Source of the DNA: Gymnogyps californianus
Lineage: Eukaryota; Chordata; Aves; Accipitriformes; Cathartidae
DNA: 64,000 bases
Direction: 5' to 3'
Assembly (NCBI RefSeq): GCF_018139145.2
Contig: NC_059471.1
Span: forward strand, 216,027,494-216,091,493
Under the pieces are notes generated by a model, which saw nothing but the letters and a program-made list of their open reading frames with translations, was not told the DNA's origin and ran no database searches. Within the stretch, counting starts at the first letter, position 1. The number at the start of each line of letters is the position of its first letter. The position numbers and the translations under genes are program-made. Shown one piece after another: positions 10,957 through 24,486 of this stretch.

Positions 10957-13900
10957 GTGAGGGGAAGTCCTTGGGTTCTTACTTCTGCTTCTGATCCAAC
11001 ACATGGATTATCCTACCGAAAACCTACCCCACAGTGCTCACAGCAGACCCACAGCTTGCACATGGCAACACTGTGTGTCATTGGGGCCTGTGTACTTGTC
11101 AGGCTTGGAACTGGAAGGACTGGAGCAATTAAAAGTTGGATTACGATGCAGCGATTTTTCCCTCCTAGACGGCGCTGGGTTCACATAATGCCTGGGCAAT
11201 ATGTCTGCGTGTGGGTTGTGAATTGTTTGTACGTGCGTATGTGGAGGGAGGGACGTCAGTGGGAGGAATTCATTAGCATTTTGGTTGTTACACATCTACG
11301 CTCCAAAACACGTGGAACAAAGAGAAGACACATTGGGGAGCCCTGCTTTGCAAAAAGCTCTCTGACATTCGCAGCTGCTCAGTGTGCTGGTGGCCAAAAC
11401 CAGCCAAAATCCCATTGCTTAGGACATACCAGGCCAAATCATGAGAAACTCTTCACCTGCCTTTCTGTGAGCCTTTCTGCAGCTCATCACCTATACGCTG
11501 CTGCCACCCCAGGTGTTTTTCCCACTGCTTGAAGTACACCTTTGCTGCAGTTTGACTCTCTGATTTCTCATCCCACCCAAAGCGGGCACAGAGAGTAGAT
11601 GACTCCCTTCCTCCATGCAGCTCCTGCTGATGTGCACAGGGATGGTCTGCTGTCTCATCACTGGACATCTCTGAGCGACCCAGGTTTTCCCAACTTGTCC
11701 TCAGGTGGTCACATTTTGAAGATGACCCAGCCAAGCTCCACAGGGAAAGGCACGCAAGCAAGAAAACACACCAGAGCACAGCATCCATCTCTAACACCAA
11801 GAGTTCATCACCATCCACTTGTGTTTTCTTAGGGACAGAAGGGCCATGGGATTAACAGCCCAGGAGACTGATACAGGACCAGGGCATGGGAAGTGTGCTC
11901 AGAACAGCACAGATCCCTTAAAAGCATGGTGATATATTCTCTCCACCTTTTCATCTCTAGTTTGTTCGGAAGTTCATTAGAAAGGAAAAGGAAATGACCT
12001 TACAACCAAATAAGGTCTCATGGACCTTGCAAGGGAGCACTGAGGTCTCTACAGGAGCTCTAGCATAGGGAGAGGCAACTGTCTCATTAGTTTCAGTTGT
12101 ACGTTTGTTTTTCTGACCACTGCTGCTCCTTTCAACTCTCATCTTCCCCTCAGGCAAAAATCAGTTGCACAGGCTGTATTAAGCTTTTTACTAAGCCTCC
12201 TCTTTGATTACAATTCTCAGCAAACCACCAGGGTGCAAGAAACATAATTAAATACCTTGCTTACTCTGTAAACAGGCGATCCCCAGAGAAGGCAACCCAT
12301 GACTCCCCAGATGGGCTACCCAGAAAAAGTCTCCCCAACTTCAAGGTGAGACTAGCGAAGTTGTAACAGTTGCATTTCTGTCCCTGAGACATTATCTCAA
12401 CAGGCCATGCAAAATGCCAGTAGTGCAGTAACCCAGAGAAGGATAAAAGAAATCGTTTAAGCGATAAGTGACTTGGACTGATAAAAAGTAATAACTGTGC
12501 AAAGTGTATAGCCAATGCACGTTCCCTGCCCTGAATGCTTTGCTTTGAACATAAAGCTCATCAAAAGCATTTAGTTTTCATACAACTTCTTCAGAATGCC
12601 AAATCTAATATCTAATCTGTTCATGACAAAGCCCTGGGAACAGTCGAAGCAACAGCATAGATGCAGCCCAGTAACGCTACGAAAACCTTCCTCACTAGAA
12701 GAAATAAAGAACAATATTTATTAGCAAATCCTCTTGCAGCCTTCACCTATCTGGAATACTGTCTGGGCATGCCAGGGGTTTCCCTGTGTCTGCCTCCAGA
12801 GAGCCTTCGCACAGCTCCTTGCTAACACGCGGATCTCAGGAGTATAATTAAAGCAACAGTCTCGGAGCAGAATGATGCATTGATCAGAGCACCTATGGAA
12901 AGTGCTGGAGGGATGTTCTCTGGGGAAGGGTGAGGAGGGTCTCTGAAGACTGGCGTGATGAAGTGCATGGTTTTCAGTGAATTTTGGTGACTTTTGTAAT
13001 TATACAAGTGAAGGAGATAAAAGTAGGGGAAAAAAAATAAAAGACAGAAAAACCCTCAGGCTTCAGGAAGGAAGTTCACCAGGGAAGTTTGTGTCATGCT
13101 GTTGGAAAGATGAATTATGGAGGTTTTTCACTTCCATCTGCAACTTTCGACAGGGTCAGTGCCAGACTGGATTTGCCCACCTTTCTGGTACGTTCCACCA
13201 CACTACCAGCTAAAGAAAATCTGCTGGAGTCCGATGAGAGCAACTTTTTGAGAAGAGCCAAGGCTGTCAGAGGTCCCTTGACCTCCCAACAACTCCCTGC
13301 AAGAAATGTCTCAAGATGTGCACAGGCAGTTTGGCCAGGGCAGAACAGGACACTAGCTGTGAACATGAATGTCTGACTGTATGGAGCTATGAAAGAGTGG
13401 AACTCTAAAGCTCTCACCATGAAGAGGATGTCCCCTTCAGCTCCAACAGACTTGTACAATGAGGCTTGCTCAGCCTACCAGCAAGATACCTGCTGTGCTT
13501 TCAAAGCAAACCAGCTGAGGGGCACAGCGTGCCTGGTTGACCATGAAGCCCAGGTGCCCAACTGGCTCCTTCAAAACTTGCAAAAGTTACTGAGCAACAT
13601 ATTCAAAGCTATGAAAAAGTGAAAGCAGAAGGAATTTAGGCACAACACACAAGATCAGCCGTTCTTCTTGACATTCAAACCCTTGCACATGGCATCTTCT
13701 TCCCTCTTGGAAGGTGGATTGCATGACCCATCAGGTGCCTGGGATGCCGATGGGAATCTTTGATGTCATTGTGCTAACTTAAAGAGTCCATGGGGCCTTC
13801 ATTAAACAATAAAATATTTTGGATGATTTTGTTATTAATTGTGTTGCCTTTTTAGCCGTTGCATTAGATAACTCGACACCCATATGGAATTGGGGGAGGG

Positions 13901-16900
13901 GGAAGCCACAGTAGCATAAAGGAAAGGAAACCAGGGAAATGTGAAACTTTCATGTGAGATAAGAACCCCATAACACTGTTATTATATCCCTCTGCAGTCA
14001 GGCGGTCTCCTGGTTTTAATAAAATCTCATTTTCCTTAAATTTTCCCATGTGGCCAACGTATTATGTGTGGAGTTTAATGTAGCAGGATATGATCTAAAC
14101 TTAGACTCAGGTGGTCTGGGCCCTCTGGAACAGACGGGGTGGATTGTCAAGCCCTGGATGGGGGAATATTAACAGCAATAGAAAACACTTGCTTTTTTTT
14201 TCCTTTTCCAAGATCTGAAAAGACCTTACTATATTCAATTAATGATCCAGCCAGCCAGCTCAAATCAAAGAGACATGCATGCAGCCATGAAGGGGTGGGG
14301 GGTGAGGGAGGGAATATAATCAACACTCACTTCTCTTTGTTGGAAGTAACAAAGAAATTAAAACAAAAATAGATTTCAAGATTTTGCACATGATTGATTT
14401 GTGTGTTTTGGTTGGGTTTTTTAAATTATTTTTCATTTTGCAAGGGTATCTGTTTTTGTAAATCACTCCAGCTCTATTCCCTGCAGAACTCCTTAAGGTT
14501 TTCATTAGGATAGGGATATCACATTCATTAGGATCACTGGTCCTGATGAATTCATTTTTGTTGTCACATACAATTCCATAAGTGGACTTCACTTATAGTT
14601 CCAAGGGTGATCCTCTGTCACACAGCATCAGTCACCAGATTTTTAAGAAAGAAATATTCCTGAAATGGGATGTGTTTCAGTATAGAGAAACATCCTCTGC
14701 ACCAGCCCCACTCGAGAGCATTGGGGCTTTTTGTTTTTTGGTTTGCTTGGTTTTTAATTAAAGAGGTACACCATTAAATTGCATGTTCCTAAGAGCAGCT
14801 CATCAGGAGGCATTTCCAGAACTGATGCAGCACCGAAGCAAATTCTTTGTTCTGGTTGTAAAGCTTAGTCCGGCCAACTTCTTATTTTATTTGCAACATT
14901 TCCTGCCCTGTACTATTTCTCCATGCATTTCCAGAAGGCATAGTCAGGTTGTTGCTGCAGAAGGGAGAACATCGGGGGCAGTTAAACAAGACATAATGGA
15001 TCTGTGGTGCCCTGCTGAGCATCGATTTAGCAGTTTCTGTCTGTGGCTGCAGGCTTCCAAATATAGGATCTCACAGTCAGAGATGACCAGGATTAACTGG
15101 CAGGACTTCCTGGATCTGTATTGACCGGTCATCCTAGTCAATGTCAAAACAGCCCCCTTCACTGCTTACAGACCAGGACAGACCGCTACATGGAAAATGA
15201 GCCCACCCAGAGCCCAGACTGTGTGTTGGGGGAGGTTAGGGTGCAGTCATTCAGATCAGGTTGATGAATATGGGCACAAAGGAAATATACTCAAGCAGGT
15301 TGGTTTAGGTTGCAAAAAGGCAGGCGAGAAATCCTGAGCACCCAGCTGTGCCCCTTCTACTCTGACCACAAAGCATCTGACAAACCTGAGGGAACTTCAA
15401 CGCCCTCTACAAAGCCAGCAAGACCCTGTCCTGCGTGTGATGGTGGGGAAGTTGAGGCAGAGAAGGGTTAAGTGTCAGGGTCTTTGGCAGAGGACTCAGA
15501 AGTCTTGCTTTCCTGCTTTCAGTGTTACTTTGCAATCAGGTATGGAGGCTTGTGGAGGGAGCAGGTCTCCACTGGAAATACAAGGTGCGTTTTCCCCGGT
15601 GCCTCCTTCAGTAGCAAGGCCAACTTGAAAGCTCCCTACCTCCAGTTGCTTGCTCCTGAGCCTCCCTCCTGTCCTGGAGAAAACCACCACCTCCATCAGT
15701 GTGCCGCTCCATGCAACTGCAAGAAGGGGAACCCAGATGGTGCAGAAAACAACGGCCTTAAACATTCTTCTTCAGTAATTTCCAAAAGCAGAACCACAGC
15801 CTTTATAAGCAACTGCGGCTACCATCTATTTCTTAGTGTTTTGAAGATACCAAGTGGGCAAAGGTGTACAGAGGGAAGGACTATCTCATGTCACGGATAG
15901 GGGACAACGGTCTCAAGAGTGAAAGCCCAATGCACTCATCCTGCTCCTTGCAGAGCTGCAATAATTATTGCAAAACAGAAACCCTCTGGTTTGAGCTAGT
16001 TTACACCCACTTTGCGCTTCTGTAAATGGTCCTGGTCAGGAACAGATAGGACCCTTGGGGACATATCAAAAGCTATGGATATTTTACATCAGAGCTGGGA
16101 ATTGCACCTTGATCTCCTAAATTGCAGCCCAAAGCATTAACCAGGGGCTCATCCTTTTATATTAAAACAGTGGAAACATTACCTCCCTAAGGACTTGTCT
16201 TCTGGAAAAACTCACTCCCTTTAAATTCACACTCTGTTATACTCTGGAAGAACTTTCATGTGTCAACAGCTAAGCAAAATGATTAAAGATAACTCTTTTC
16301 TATTCCCTTGATTTAAAAAAAAAAATCTTATCAGACAAAGACAACCTTAAAATCCCTTTTTCCATTTCTTAGATCAATAGACACAATGGGGTATCCCAAG
16401 CCCACAGCATCACCCATCAACCTGCTGAAACAACTCATTCAGACTTTGCTCTGGTTTCAAAATACATCTGGAAGGAAGAAAGTCTTTTTGAATGAGTACC
16501 TTTCAAGCCGTGTCAAGTGAACACAGGCTTTGTAAGCGAAGGGGCATTGAGCAAGATGCAAGTCATCAAGACTCAGAATTGCATTGGTTAGATCTGAGGC
16601 CCGGGAGGCGGTTGCCTTCCAGATACAATGCTCCAAGGGTTTCGATCAATCTCAGATAACGCTGAACCCCAAGAGGGAAAATTAGTAAAAACTGGTCAAC
16701 TGATCTCCCAGTCTAGCAACAGTGTAAGAGCTAATCTCCCTTAATCTAATTCAATGGACTCTACTTAACATCCCCTGCCCTTTCATTCTTCATACGGGAA
16801 TAGCAAAGGATGAAATCAACTCCTTTCCGCTCTCTGATTCTGCAGCAGGTCGTGCAGACCTTACATTACCCCCCTCCTCTCCCACCCACAAAGCGAAGTG

Positions 16901-17202
16901 CTAGCCCAAGACACTATTCTTCCACTGCCATCTAAGATTTCTCCCCAAAGCCTACTGCTGCCCACCTGGTAAATAGGAATCTCACCTCTTGTACCCTTGC
17001 TATTGCACCCCACGCTTTGAAGTTTCCAGGAGCTAATTATATCACTTGATTTGAGCAGGAAGAGTGGAATACAGCCTAGAGCAGTGTTTGCTTACGGAGT
17101 AACTCGTCCTGCCTGCATGCTTGCTCTTCATCAAACATGAATGTCAACAAAACCTCACTTTCCTCTTTCATGAATTTTGAAAGAGCTCTTTCTAGTTTCT
17201 GG
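10957..17202. other. Unique non-coding DNA, no gene recognised
   Basis: The longest host open frame of the window starts here (10957-11532, 191 codons). Its translation has no domain, no repeat and no signal or membrane plan, and an opposite-strand frame also stays open across it, so it is most likely chance. An AT-rich stretch near 13800-14100 and a T-rich one near 14400-14460 have no further support. Nothing else is recognised. Confidence 0.6.
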
Positions 17203-17254
17203 TTTTTTTTTTTTTCTTTTTCTTTCTTTCTTCATTTCTTCCTCTTCTTCCCCT
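17203..17254. repeat. Pyrimidine-rich simple repeat
   Basis: An almost pure T/C stretch on the plus strand, opening with a run of 13 T and continuing as TTTCTTTC-like units. It is a simple repeat with no identifiable parent element. Confidence 0.8.
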
Positions 17255-18180
17255 GGGATTCTCAGAAGGGAAATGGTAGAGTTTTATTACAGAGGTCACT
17301 ACAGAAGGCCTGTGAGTTTGATGGTCTACAGCCTTCCTCGTTGCCATTTGACCCCATATAAAATTATTATAAAAGCCTTCCATGTGAGACCAATCATATA
17401 GCAACCCCCCACGACAGAATATGAGCAGAGTCTGCATATAGACCTCAAATGCAGCAAAGGAAAGGAGATCTACCAATTCCTGGGAAGAAGAAAAGGGCGC
17501 ATTTCACTTCCAGAGACTAGGAACACACAGCTCACCTTAAAGCCGTGGATGAGGATGTCACCTGGACAAGGCACGCTCTGAATCACACTCTAACGAGCCA
17601 TAAATGACAAGAAAGTTGCAAACATCAGGCTGTGAAATTGCAAGTTTTGCATCTGAATTTATCCTATCTGCAGTGCTGGAATTGAGTTACTTTCCGCACT
17701 TTGTTCTGCAGGGATGGTAAGATGAGGATGGCCAATTTCAGCTAGTTGCAGGGTCTTACTCTGATAGATCTGAGCTGTATTATTGTGAGGGTTTTCCAGA
17801 CCTGCAGAGGAACATTTTAATTCCAAATAAGAAAAAAAAAAAGGGTGGGGAAGGCTTGGGAGACTTTATAAAATCATGACCTTTCTTTAAATAATTCCAA
17901 AGTAGGTTTTTACCTTAAAACTATCTGACAGCACTGAGATAATATTTTTACTGCACACAAAGCCCTCATTAGGAGAACTTTTATGCTTAAGAATTAGGCT
18001 CTTGCTTATTATTGCTTCTTAATGTTTCTTTACTAAAACTGATCTCTTCTTTATTCTTCATTTTATAACCCTCTTTCATGACAAATATCAGTGGAGTGGC
18101 TCCCCCTACACACACTCTTCTCCCATTACCCCTTTGTTTCTATTGCCCTTTCCCTGTTTATTGATTACAGCAAGAGTCAA

Positions 18181-18222
18181 TCTCTTTTTTTCTTTTTTTC
18201 TTTTTTTTTTTCCTTTTTTTTT
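18181..18222. repeat. Pyrimidine-rich (T7-11 C)n tract
   Basis: The plus strand is entirely T and C with long T runs separated by single C bases. It could be an expanded simple repeat. The nearby reading frames on both strands (phenylalanine- or lysine-rich) are artefacts of it. Confidence 0.85.
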
Positions 18223-20670
18223 AAATGGATATATATCACTGAGCCTTACAGCCACAAAGAACAGGCATTTTGAAACTGGCCTGAGCTCCACATGCCGAGT
18301 GGGCCAACAAGGATTTAATTCAAAGGCTCCTAGAATCAATACTAGCCTTTGACTTGTCCTTATTTTATCCTTGTTGATGGTTGATGTCTGTTGTCAAAAC
18401 TCCTGGAAGGCGTCTGCTGTGATTTGCTATACTGGCTGTGGAGACTTTAATGAGTAGAGTCACTCCTATATTTGAGATTACCTTCAAAATCCATTACCTA
18501 GTCTCACTAGAGAGATCTTGGAAATATTCCACATGGAGAAGCAGCCAAACACCTCCTGTTGCACTGTTTTCTCTTTTACCATTGGACTTATCCTTCCTCA
18601 AATTGGCCACTTTGCAGCCCACAGCTCTCATAACCTGTCCTACCACCCAGGGCTTGCTCCCCATCACTGTGCACAGGGTTTGGAGACACCCAGCCTCCTG
18701 CATCCCTCAGGTTCCCAAGACAAGCCGGTTGGCCACAGCTGCCATAATGTTTCCCATTTGTCTAGTAGCTTTTACAGGAATATTTCAAAGAGCATCCCAA
18801 GCTGACAAGGAGCCATTTTCCTCATTGCTTTACCCAGAAGAGGAATCAAAGGGAAAGATTTGCCCCAGGAAACATCCATCAGTGAGTCACACAAGCCACA
18901 AAACCCCATTCCCAGCTCCCGGTCTAGCAGCCACATCATGCTCTACATGAGCTCATGAGAAGCAAGGGACTTACAGCCTCCCTTTAAAGAGCTCACTAAA
19001 CCCATTCCCAATTCTTCCTTTATTCGAACTGAACAGCTCAACCTCTGATAAAAACCCAAGATGAGACTGGCTCTTTATCACCCTGTTTTGGCCTGTAGCT
19101 CTGAGCAAACTGAGAAACCACATCCTTTCTGGCGGTCCTTGCCCTGTTTCAACTGAGCCATAAAAACTATCACACCAGCCCTGTCCACAAATCGGCCTGC
19201 TTTGCTGAATGGGTGCGTTTCATGTCATTTACCTTCTGCTTAATCGTTCTCATGCACACGTTAATTGTTCTCCTACATGAGCAGGATACTAATCCGAGCT
19301 CAGATAACCTCTCTATCCTACTTTACATGCTGGTTCACGCTTTCCCTTATTTTAACTGGAGCCGTTTTTAATTCCAGTTAGGAAATTGATTATTCACACT
19401 TTTATTTGCCTTCTTTAAGAAGAAAGCAGAAGGAGCGCGAGAGGAATTGTAAATGCCTAGGTTAAGACCAGAAATGGAAATCTTGCATGTCAATGTGTGT
19501 GCATGTACGTGTCGTGCGCACGAACGGACAGGCAGGAAAGTGTCCTCATCATGTTCCCGATCAATACTTGGGATGCTTTTTGCAGCAAAGGTGCTGAGGC
19601 CAGGTCACCGGGGCATGGAGGATATAAGTCTTTTTAGGCTGGCAGAAGGGCTGAAAGCAGCCTGCAGGCAATCAGACAAAAAAGTCTCAACCCAGCACTG
19701 AAGCCTTGACAGTGTCAGAGTCTGCCTTGTTTCTCTGTGCAAGGCCCGTGCATGTCTCAGGGGCTCTGAAATTTAGGATAGCAGCTCAGCCTGGGACCAT
19801 GGAGCCAGAAGGGGAAATGGAAGTGGAGCTGTGCACCAGGTGGGTCAATGGAAATGGTCCCCTGGCCTTGGGTCACCAGCAGGAAAGTGTGAGGCTGGTT
19901 TGTTCTCAGTTCTTGCTGGTGGTTTGCTTATGAGCAAGTGGGCGTTAAAGTAGGTATGCTGGTCCCAAAGCCCTCAGTGACCCCATCAGACCTCTTAGCT
20001 ATGTCTAGCAACACTAAACACAGACTCCGCTGGGCATTTCTTCATCTGAGTCGGTCACTCAGCTCCCTCAACAGGCAACAGAGAAATGGGCAACTTCTGG
20101 GCATCATCCACCTGAGCTCTTTTAGATGCTGACACTGGGATGAGATGGTTTGCTGTTCAGAAATTCCCATTCCTTTCCATGGACTGCAAAGGTGTGGGAT
20201 GACTGCGCCCTACGGAGACATCACAAGGCTTTTAGAGACAGTCTAGGCTTCATGGGATTGCAATTTTCACAAGGGGGTTACAGAAAGCAGAGGGAGGCAA
20301 AAGGATTTGCTGAAAAACACACAGCAAGAACAGATTTCAGCTATGGCAAGCTGAAAGATGCTAGGGACGTGGTGGGGAGGCAAATGACTAGAGAAATCCC
20401 CCAAGCAAAATGTTTCTCTGTTATCCAGGCATGTTACTAAGGTGGCTCATTTAAAGCTGTAATTTTAGATATCCTTAGTTGCCATGCCCCTGTGCAGCCT
20501 AAAGTCTCCAGACGAACACTGTCCCTCATGATACATCACAGTGAGTGGCAGGAAATACTGCATCATGTCATTCGCTGGAAAATGGAGAAAGAGTTTGTTG
20601 GGGGTTGTTGTTCCTGGAATAAAGGAGGACACACAACCAAACCACAGCAATCACCATTCTCAGCTGGTAT

Positions 20671-20727
20671 CCTTTCTTTTTCAGTGTTCTTCTCCTCCTT
20701 TTTTTCTTCCTTTCTTTTTTTACTTTT
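20671..20727. repeat. Pyrimidine-rich tract
   Basis: T/C-rich on the plus strand with TTTCTTTT and TCCTCCTTTT units, broken by a few purines. It is low-complexity DNA with no clear origin. Confidence 0.7.
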
Positions 20728-20815
20728 GATAGAAATACCAGAAATCTCTGCATAGTCCACATTCTTTTGAAAATAAAAACTGTTCATCAAAAAAAGCTGG
20801 CTTTGTGCTAAAACC

Positions 20816-20835
20816 AATAATAATAATAATAATAA
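20816..20835. repeat. (AAT)n trinucleotide microsatellite
   Basis: Almost seven perfect AAT units in unique sequence. It is a plausible polymorphic marker. Confidence 0.9.
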
Positions 20836-23800
20836 GGAACAAAGCTATTTTGGACAGATAATGCTTGACTGGCTTTCATAAAAACCTAGAGGAAGGACCC
20901 AGAGTCTGATTCTGTGTTCACATAGATGGACAGTTTTGGCTTTCTCTTGCACACTTGATTCCACTGAGGTCAAGTCAAACAGTCAGGTTGGTTGTATGGT
21001 ATGGACGAACTTCACCTGTGGGTTAAGAACACACACAAAAAAGGAACTTTTCTTTCCTTTTGACCTGCTTAAGACTCAGAAACAGACCGGCAGCTACACG
21101 AGTCAGAAGCCAGCATAATGCAGCAGCCCAGTATCCAGCTATTTAATCTCTGGCCAGACATGCTCCGATGAAGTAACAACAGCAGCAGAGTCCAGATGCA
21201 TTCAAGATAGGCTGTGTGCCCCTGTGCATAATGCAGCGAACCAACTCACCAAGCCTGGCAGAGGCAGGTAGCATCTTTATTTCAATCTGGTTTCTACTTT
21301 TCCAGTCGAATGCATCGGGAAGCTCCATTATCAGTCGTAAAAGGTTTGGTGCCGCTGAACTGGAACTGTGTTGCTAATATGATCGACCATTAGGAACCGG
21401 GCTTTGCTTATGATTTCTCAGGCACCTTCAGGTCTCTATTAAGCAAGAGCAGACTACAACTGGCAAAACTCCTGGAAGCTGTGGGGATTTGACTGCTGGC
21501 AACAGAGCTCTTGCAGAGCCTGCACAGCCAGGCGAGAGCAGTCCTTCCCTGAGTATTTACAGTATGCTTTAAGCTCCAGTTCTAGTAACTTGATTTTTCA
21601 AGCAAACTAGATGGGCACCTGACTAAACACTCTTTCCTCAAAGCTCTCAGCAAGCAGCAGCACCAGGGCTATTACCTACCTCTCCTGTCCTTCCACTCCC
21701 ATTCCCCCCAGGCCGTACATTGCCAAACTCCAGTGGGATGCAATTGCTCGGGTGTGGGCTAAAAACTCAAGAATCAGATCTGTTTTCGCCAAATGGCTGC
21801 GGTTTGGAAACACCAAAGCCTGATTGCTTTTTCCTCGCCTCCCCAGACCGCAAGCTGACTGGCAGGCATGGAGCTACTTCGATAAAAGTGGAGACAGCAG
21901 GATTGGGTCCATAAAAAACAACATCTGCCCTAAAATCTCCCTCAAAGTAACAGATATTTCAGATACTCTCTGCATAAAATGACCTTCTCTAAAGAACATC
22001 TGCTCTGGTGAACATCAGTTATGAGTTCTCCTCCTGGAAGCCTCTATAAATAATAACGCACTGAGGGTTGAGTGAAACCTTATTAAATCTGGCAAGCCTG
22101 AGGACTGCTCTTTGCTCAGGACCCAGGCAGGGGAGGAAAAGAGAAGCAGCAGTAGAAGGCAATGCCCAAAACTAAGTCCATGTGCAGAGTCAATCAGGAA
22201 TAGGAGCCCCAGGGGCATAGCCCTGTTGCAAGGCACATGGATTCAAACGTTGGGGATTTGATGAAGCGCCAAAGACAAACATGAAGAAATCAGGCTGGGG
22301 TCCCCATAGACAGATGGAAGTGTGGAGGGAAAGTGTTTAGGCAAAGTGCTAACTAGCAAACGGAACCACAAGCAAGTTTACTCCCATTGTTTGATCACCA
22401 GATACATTCAGGGAACAGAACTTTATGCATCCTTTATACGAGAGTGGGATTTCATCAAAGGGATAATAACTGCATCATCAATTTCTCCTTCGAAATGAAA
22501 CCCAAACATTGCCTGAATGCAGAAGCCAACAGCAGTAGCAATAACATCGCTGGAAAGAACTCTATAATTGCAACTCCATAAACCATAATCTTTGTTTTAG
22601 AAATAATACCTGCTCTACAAGTGACTTACTCTCTGTGGTACCACCTCTAGAAACTCCCTGCAAACAGCGTCAGCCAGCTTAGGAACTCATAAAATGCTCA
22701 AGCACAGCCGCTTCAGGAAAACATATTAACTAAATGGAGCTGCAGGCTTCATTCTCCTTTGCTAGAAGATGATTCCTGCCTCCAGCTCCACTCCTCATAA
22801 TTTATTTTCCCCTTTTAAGTGCTGATATGCACTCTCTTACAAAAAAAGGAATGCCTTTCTGATTGTACTGGCAGAGAGAAGGCTGCAGAGCTGCTTGCTG
22901 CTCTGCATGGGAAACTTTAGTTCACTTCTCTCCAGTGCAGATTTTTTTTTACCTATCTATCTCCTTTGGGTGTTTTCATTTTTGGATGGGTTGTTTTTGT
23001 GTAGTTTGTTGTTTTTTTTTTTAAAGTGCAGACATACTTATTATCCTCTCCATCAAGAAACCTCACAGCTGCCAGAGTGAGAGAAAAGTAATTACCCCGA
23101 AGAGCAACAGGAACCTATTTAAAGCAAGGAGGCAAGAGGGTTTGTGCAGCTCACTGGGGAGAGGACAGCGATGGAGCGAGTGACCCATCTGAAGGGGGCC
23201 AGATGGAGTTCCTGCCACTCCATGGTTCAGGGCAAAGTGAACTGAGGGCTTGTGAAAGGTACCGGCTCGATAGTCTGGGCTGCAAAGGGAAAGCTGCTTT
23301 ACCTGCCCGTTATTCATCTACCTGAGTCCATCGTGGAAATGTAATTGCCTTTTTAATCAGGAACACGATAAATCAAGGGCCTCTGCGTGAATTTGCACTA
23401 TGAAGGGGCACAACCCTGTTCAATCCCCGGTGACTTTCAGTTCCCCTTCCCTTCTTGCCAGAGCTGCCCATGGAAACCACCATCCTCTCCTCATCCAGGT
23501 GCCGAACCCGTCACCAAGAAGACTTGGGTGTAAGGGCTGAATTTCTTTCTCGCCGTTTTCCTCTGTGGGGTCTGCCAACAAATTTCTTATCAACCACAAG
23601 GCTTAAAATTGTGTGTTTGGAAACCCCCCTGCTGGTATCGCTGGGGGAAATTCGAGACTTTAATAGGACTCACATGGCCAATACGAAAAAGAGAGCGAAA
23701 GGCACTGCAGGAGAAGGAGGGAGCGATAGGTGGATGCTGGCCTTCGCAGGAGGAGGGGATGCTTTCTGGAATCGAAATAAAACTCACCCAATGTTGCCAC

Positions 23801-24371
23801 AAAAAAATTACTCTGTGTACTGCCTGGAGCCTCCCGAAGTAACAGGAGTTTCCCACTGACTTCAAAGGGCTGTAGACAAAGCCCACAAAGAGTTTTTCAC
23901 TTCCCTGTGCTGACAGACAACTGAAAGTTGCAGGAATTGAAGCAAATCTTTTCTCCTTCTTTTGTGATATGCAGGGATTCCCCAGATGGGCCTTTCCCAC
24001 ATGATATGATTTAGTTCTTAGGAGGGGCACCAGGATAATGGGTTTGAAAGGAAACTTGCAGTTTATCCATAGAGCACGTAAAGCAAAGTAGAGGTGAGTC
24101 TGGAGCCACTAACAGGATCCAGGCTCAAGATTTAGGGTAAGTCTAGACTCCCTTCCATGCCCTGACTTATTCTATGCTTGCCTTTGGGCAGCATCAGCAA
24201 TTCAGGAGGACAGAGTGAAACTCAACAGCCAAAACTGAGATGTAAAACAGACACAGGAAGCCTTTCCCCTCCTGAGGACAGAATAACAGCTTTGGCAAAC
24301 CTCACATTCATGTACACCCCAGCACCATCCACTAATGCTAGATACTGACGTGAGCCGTGATGGGTCCTATG

Positions 24372-24486
24372 AATCATAGAATCACAGAATAGAATCATAG
24401 AATCATTTGGGCTGGAAAAGACCCTTCAGATCATCGAGTCTAACTGTTAACCTAACGCTACCAAGCCCACCACTAAACCATGTCCT
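24372..24486 (-). mobile_element. CR1 LINE 3' end, inverted
   Basis: On the minus strand this reads from the last ORF2 codons (GGACATGGTTTAG, the same stop context as the copy ending at 6389). It continues through TGGTGGGCTTGGTAG and a GACTCGATGATCTG-like core to GGTCTTTTCC and tail units of TGATTCTATGATTC. On the plus strand the tail is visible first, as AATCATAGAATCACAGAATAG. It is a heavily 5'-truncated copy with only 3' untranslated sequence left. The strong match with the 3' end at 6389-6485 places both in one subfamily. Confidence 0.92.

Larger units (their letters stand above)
18223..24371. other. Unique non-coding DNA, no gene recognised
   Basis: Open frames reach 170 codons (18438-18950) but show no recognisable domain, and overlapping frames are open in parallel. 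A pyrimidine tract lies at 20671-20727 and an (AAT)n run at 20816-20835. T-rich spots sit near 22940 and 23010. I recognise no transposon copy, RNA gene or exon. Confidence 0.6.

Noticed and set aside
10957..11532. 191-codon plus-strand open frame, the longest outside transposons
   Set aside because: No recognisable domain, no codon bias, a competing open frame on the other strand, and 191 codons are expected now and then by chance in 64 kb.
12750..12775. AATACTGTCTGG..ATGCC resembling a miR-200/429-type mature sequence
   Set aside because: The first bases, including part of the seed, differ, two internal bases differ, and no complementary arm is present on either side to form the precursor.
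17981..18001. TGCTTAAGAAT shared with a known brain microRNA
   Set aside because: Only an 11-base core matches, both ends differ and no precursor hairpin is evident.
18438..18950. 170-codon plus-strand open frame
   Set aside because: No domain or repeat, overlapped by other open frames on both strands, no splice or promoter context.
23411..23432. GTTCAATCCCCGG resembling a tRNA B box
   Set aside because: No A box at the right distance and no cloverleaf arms.
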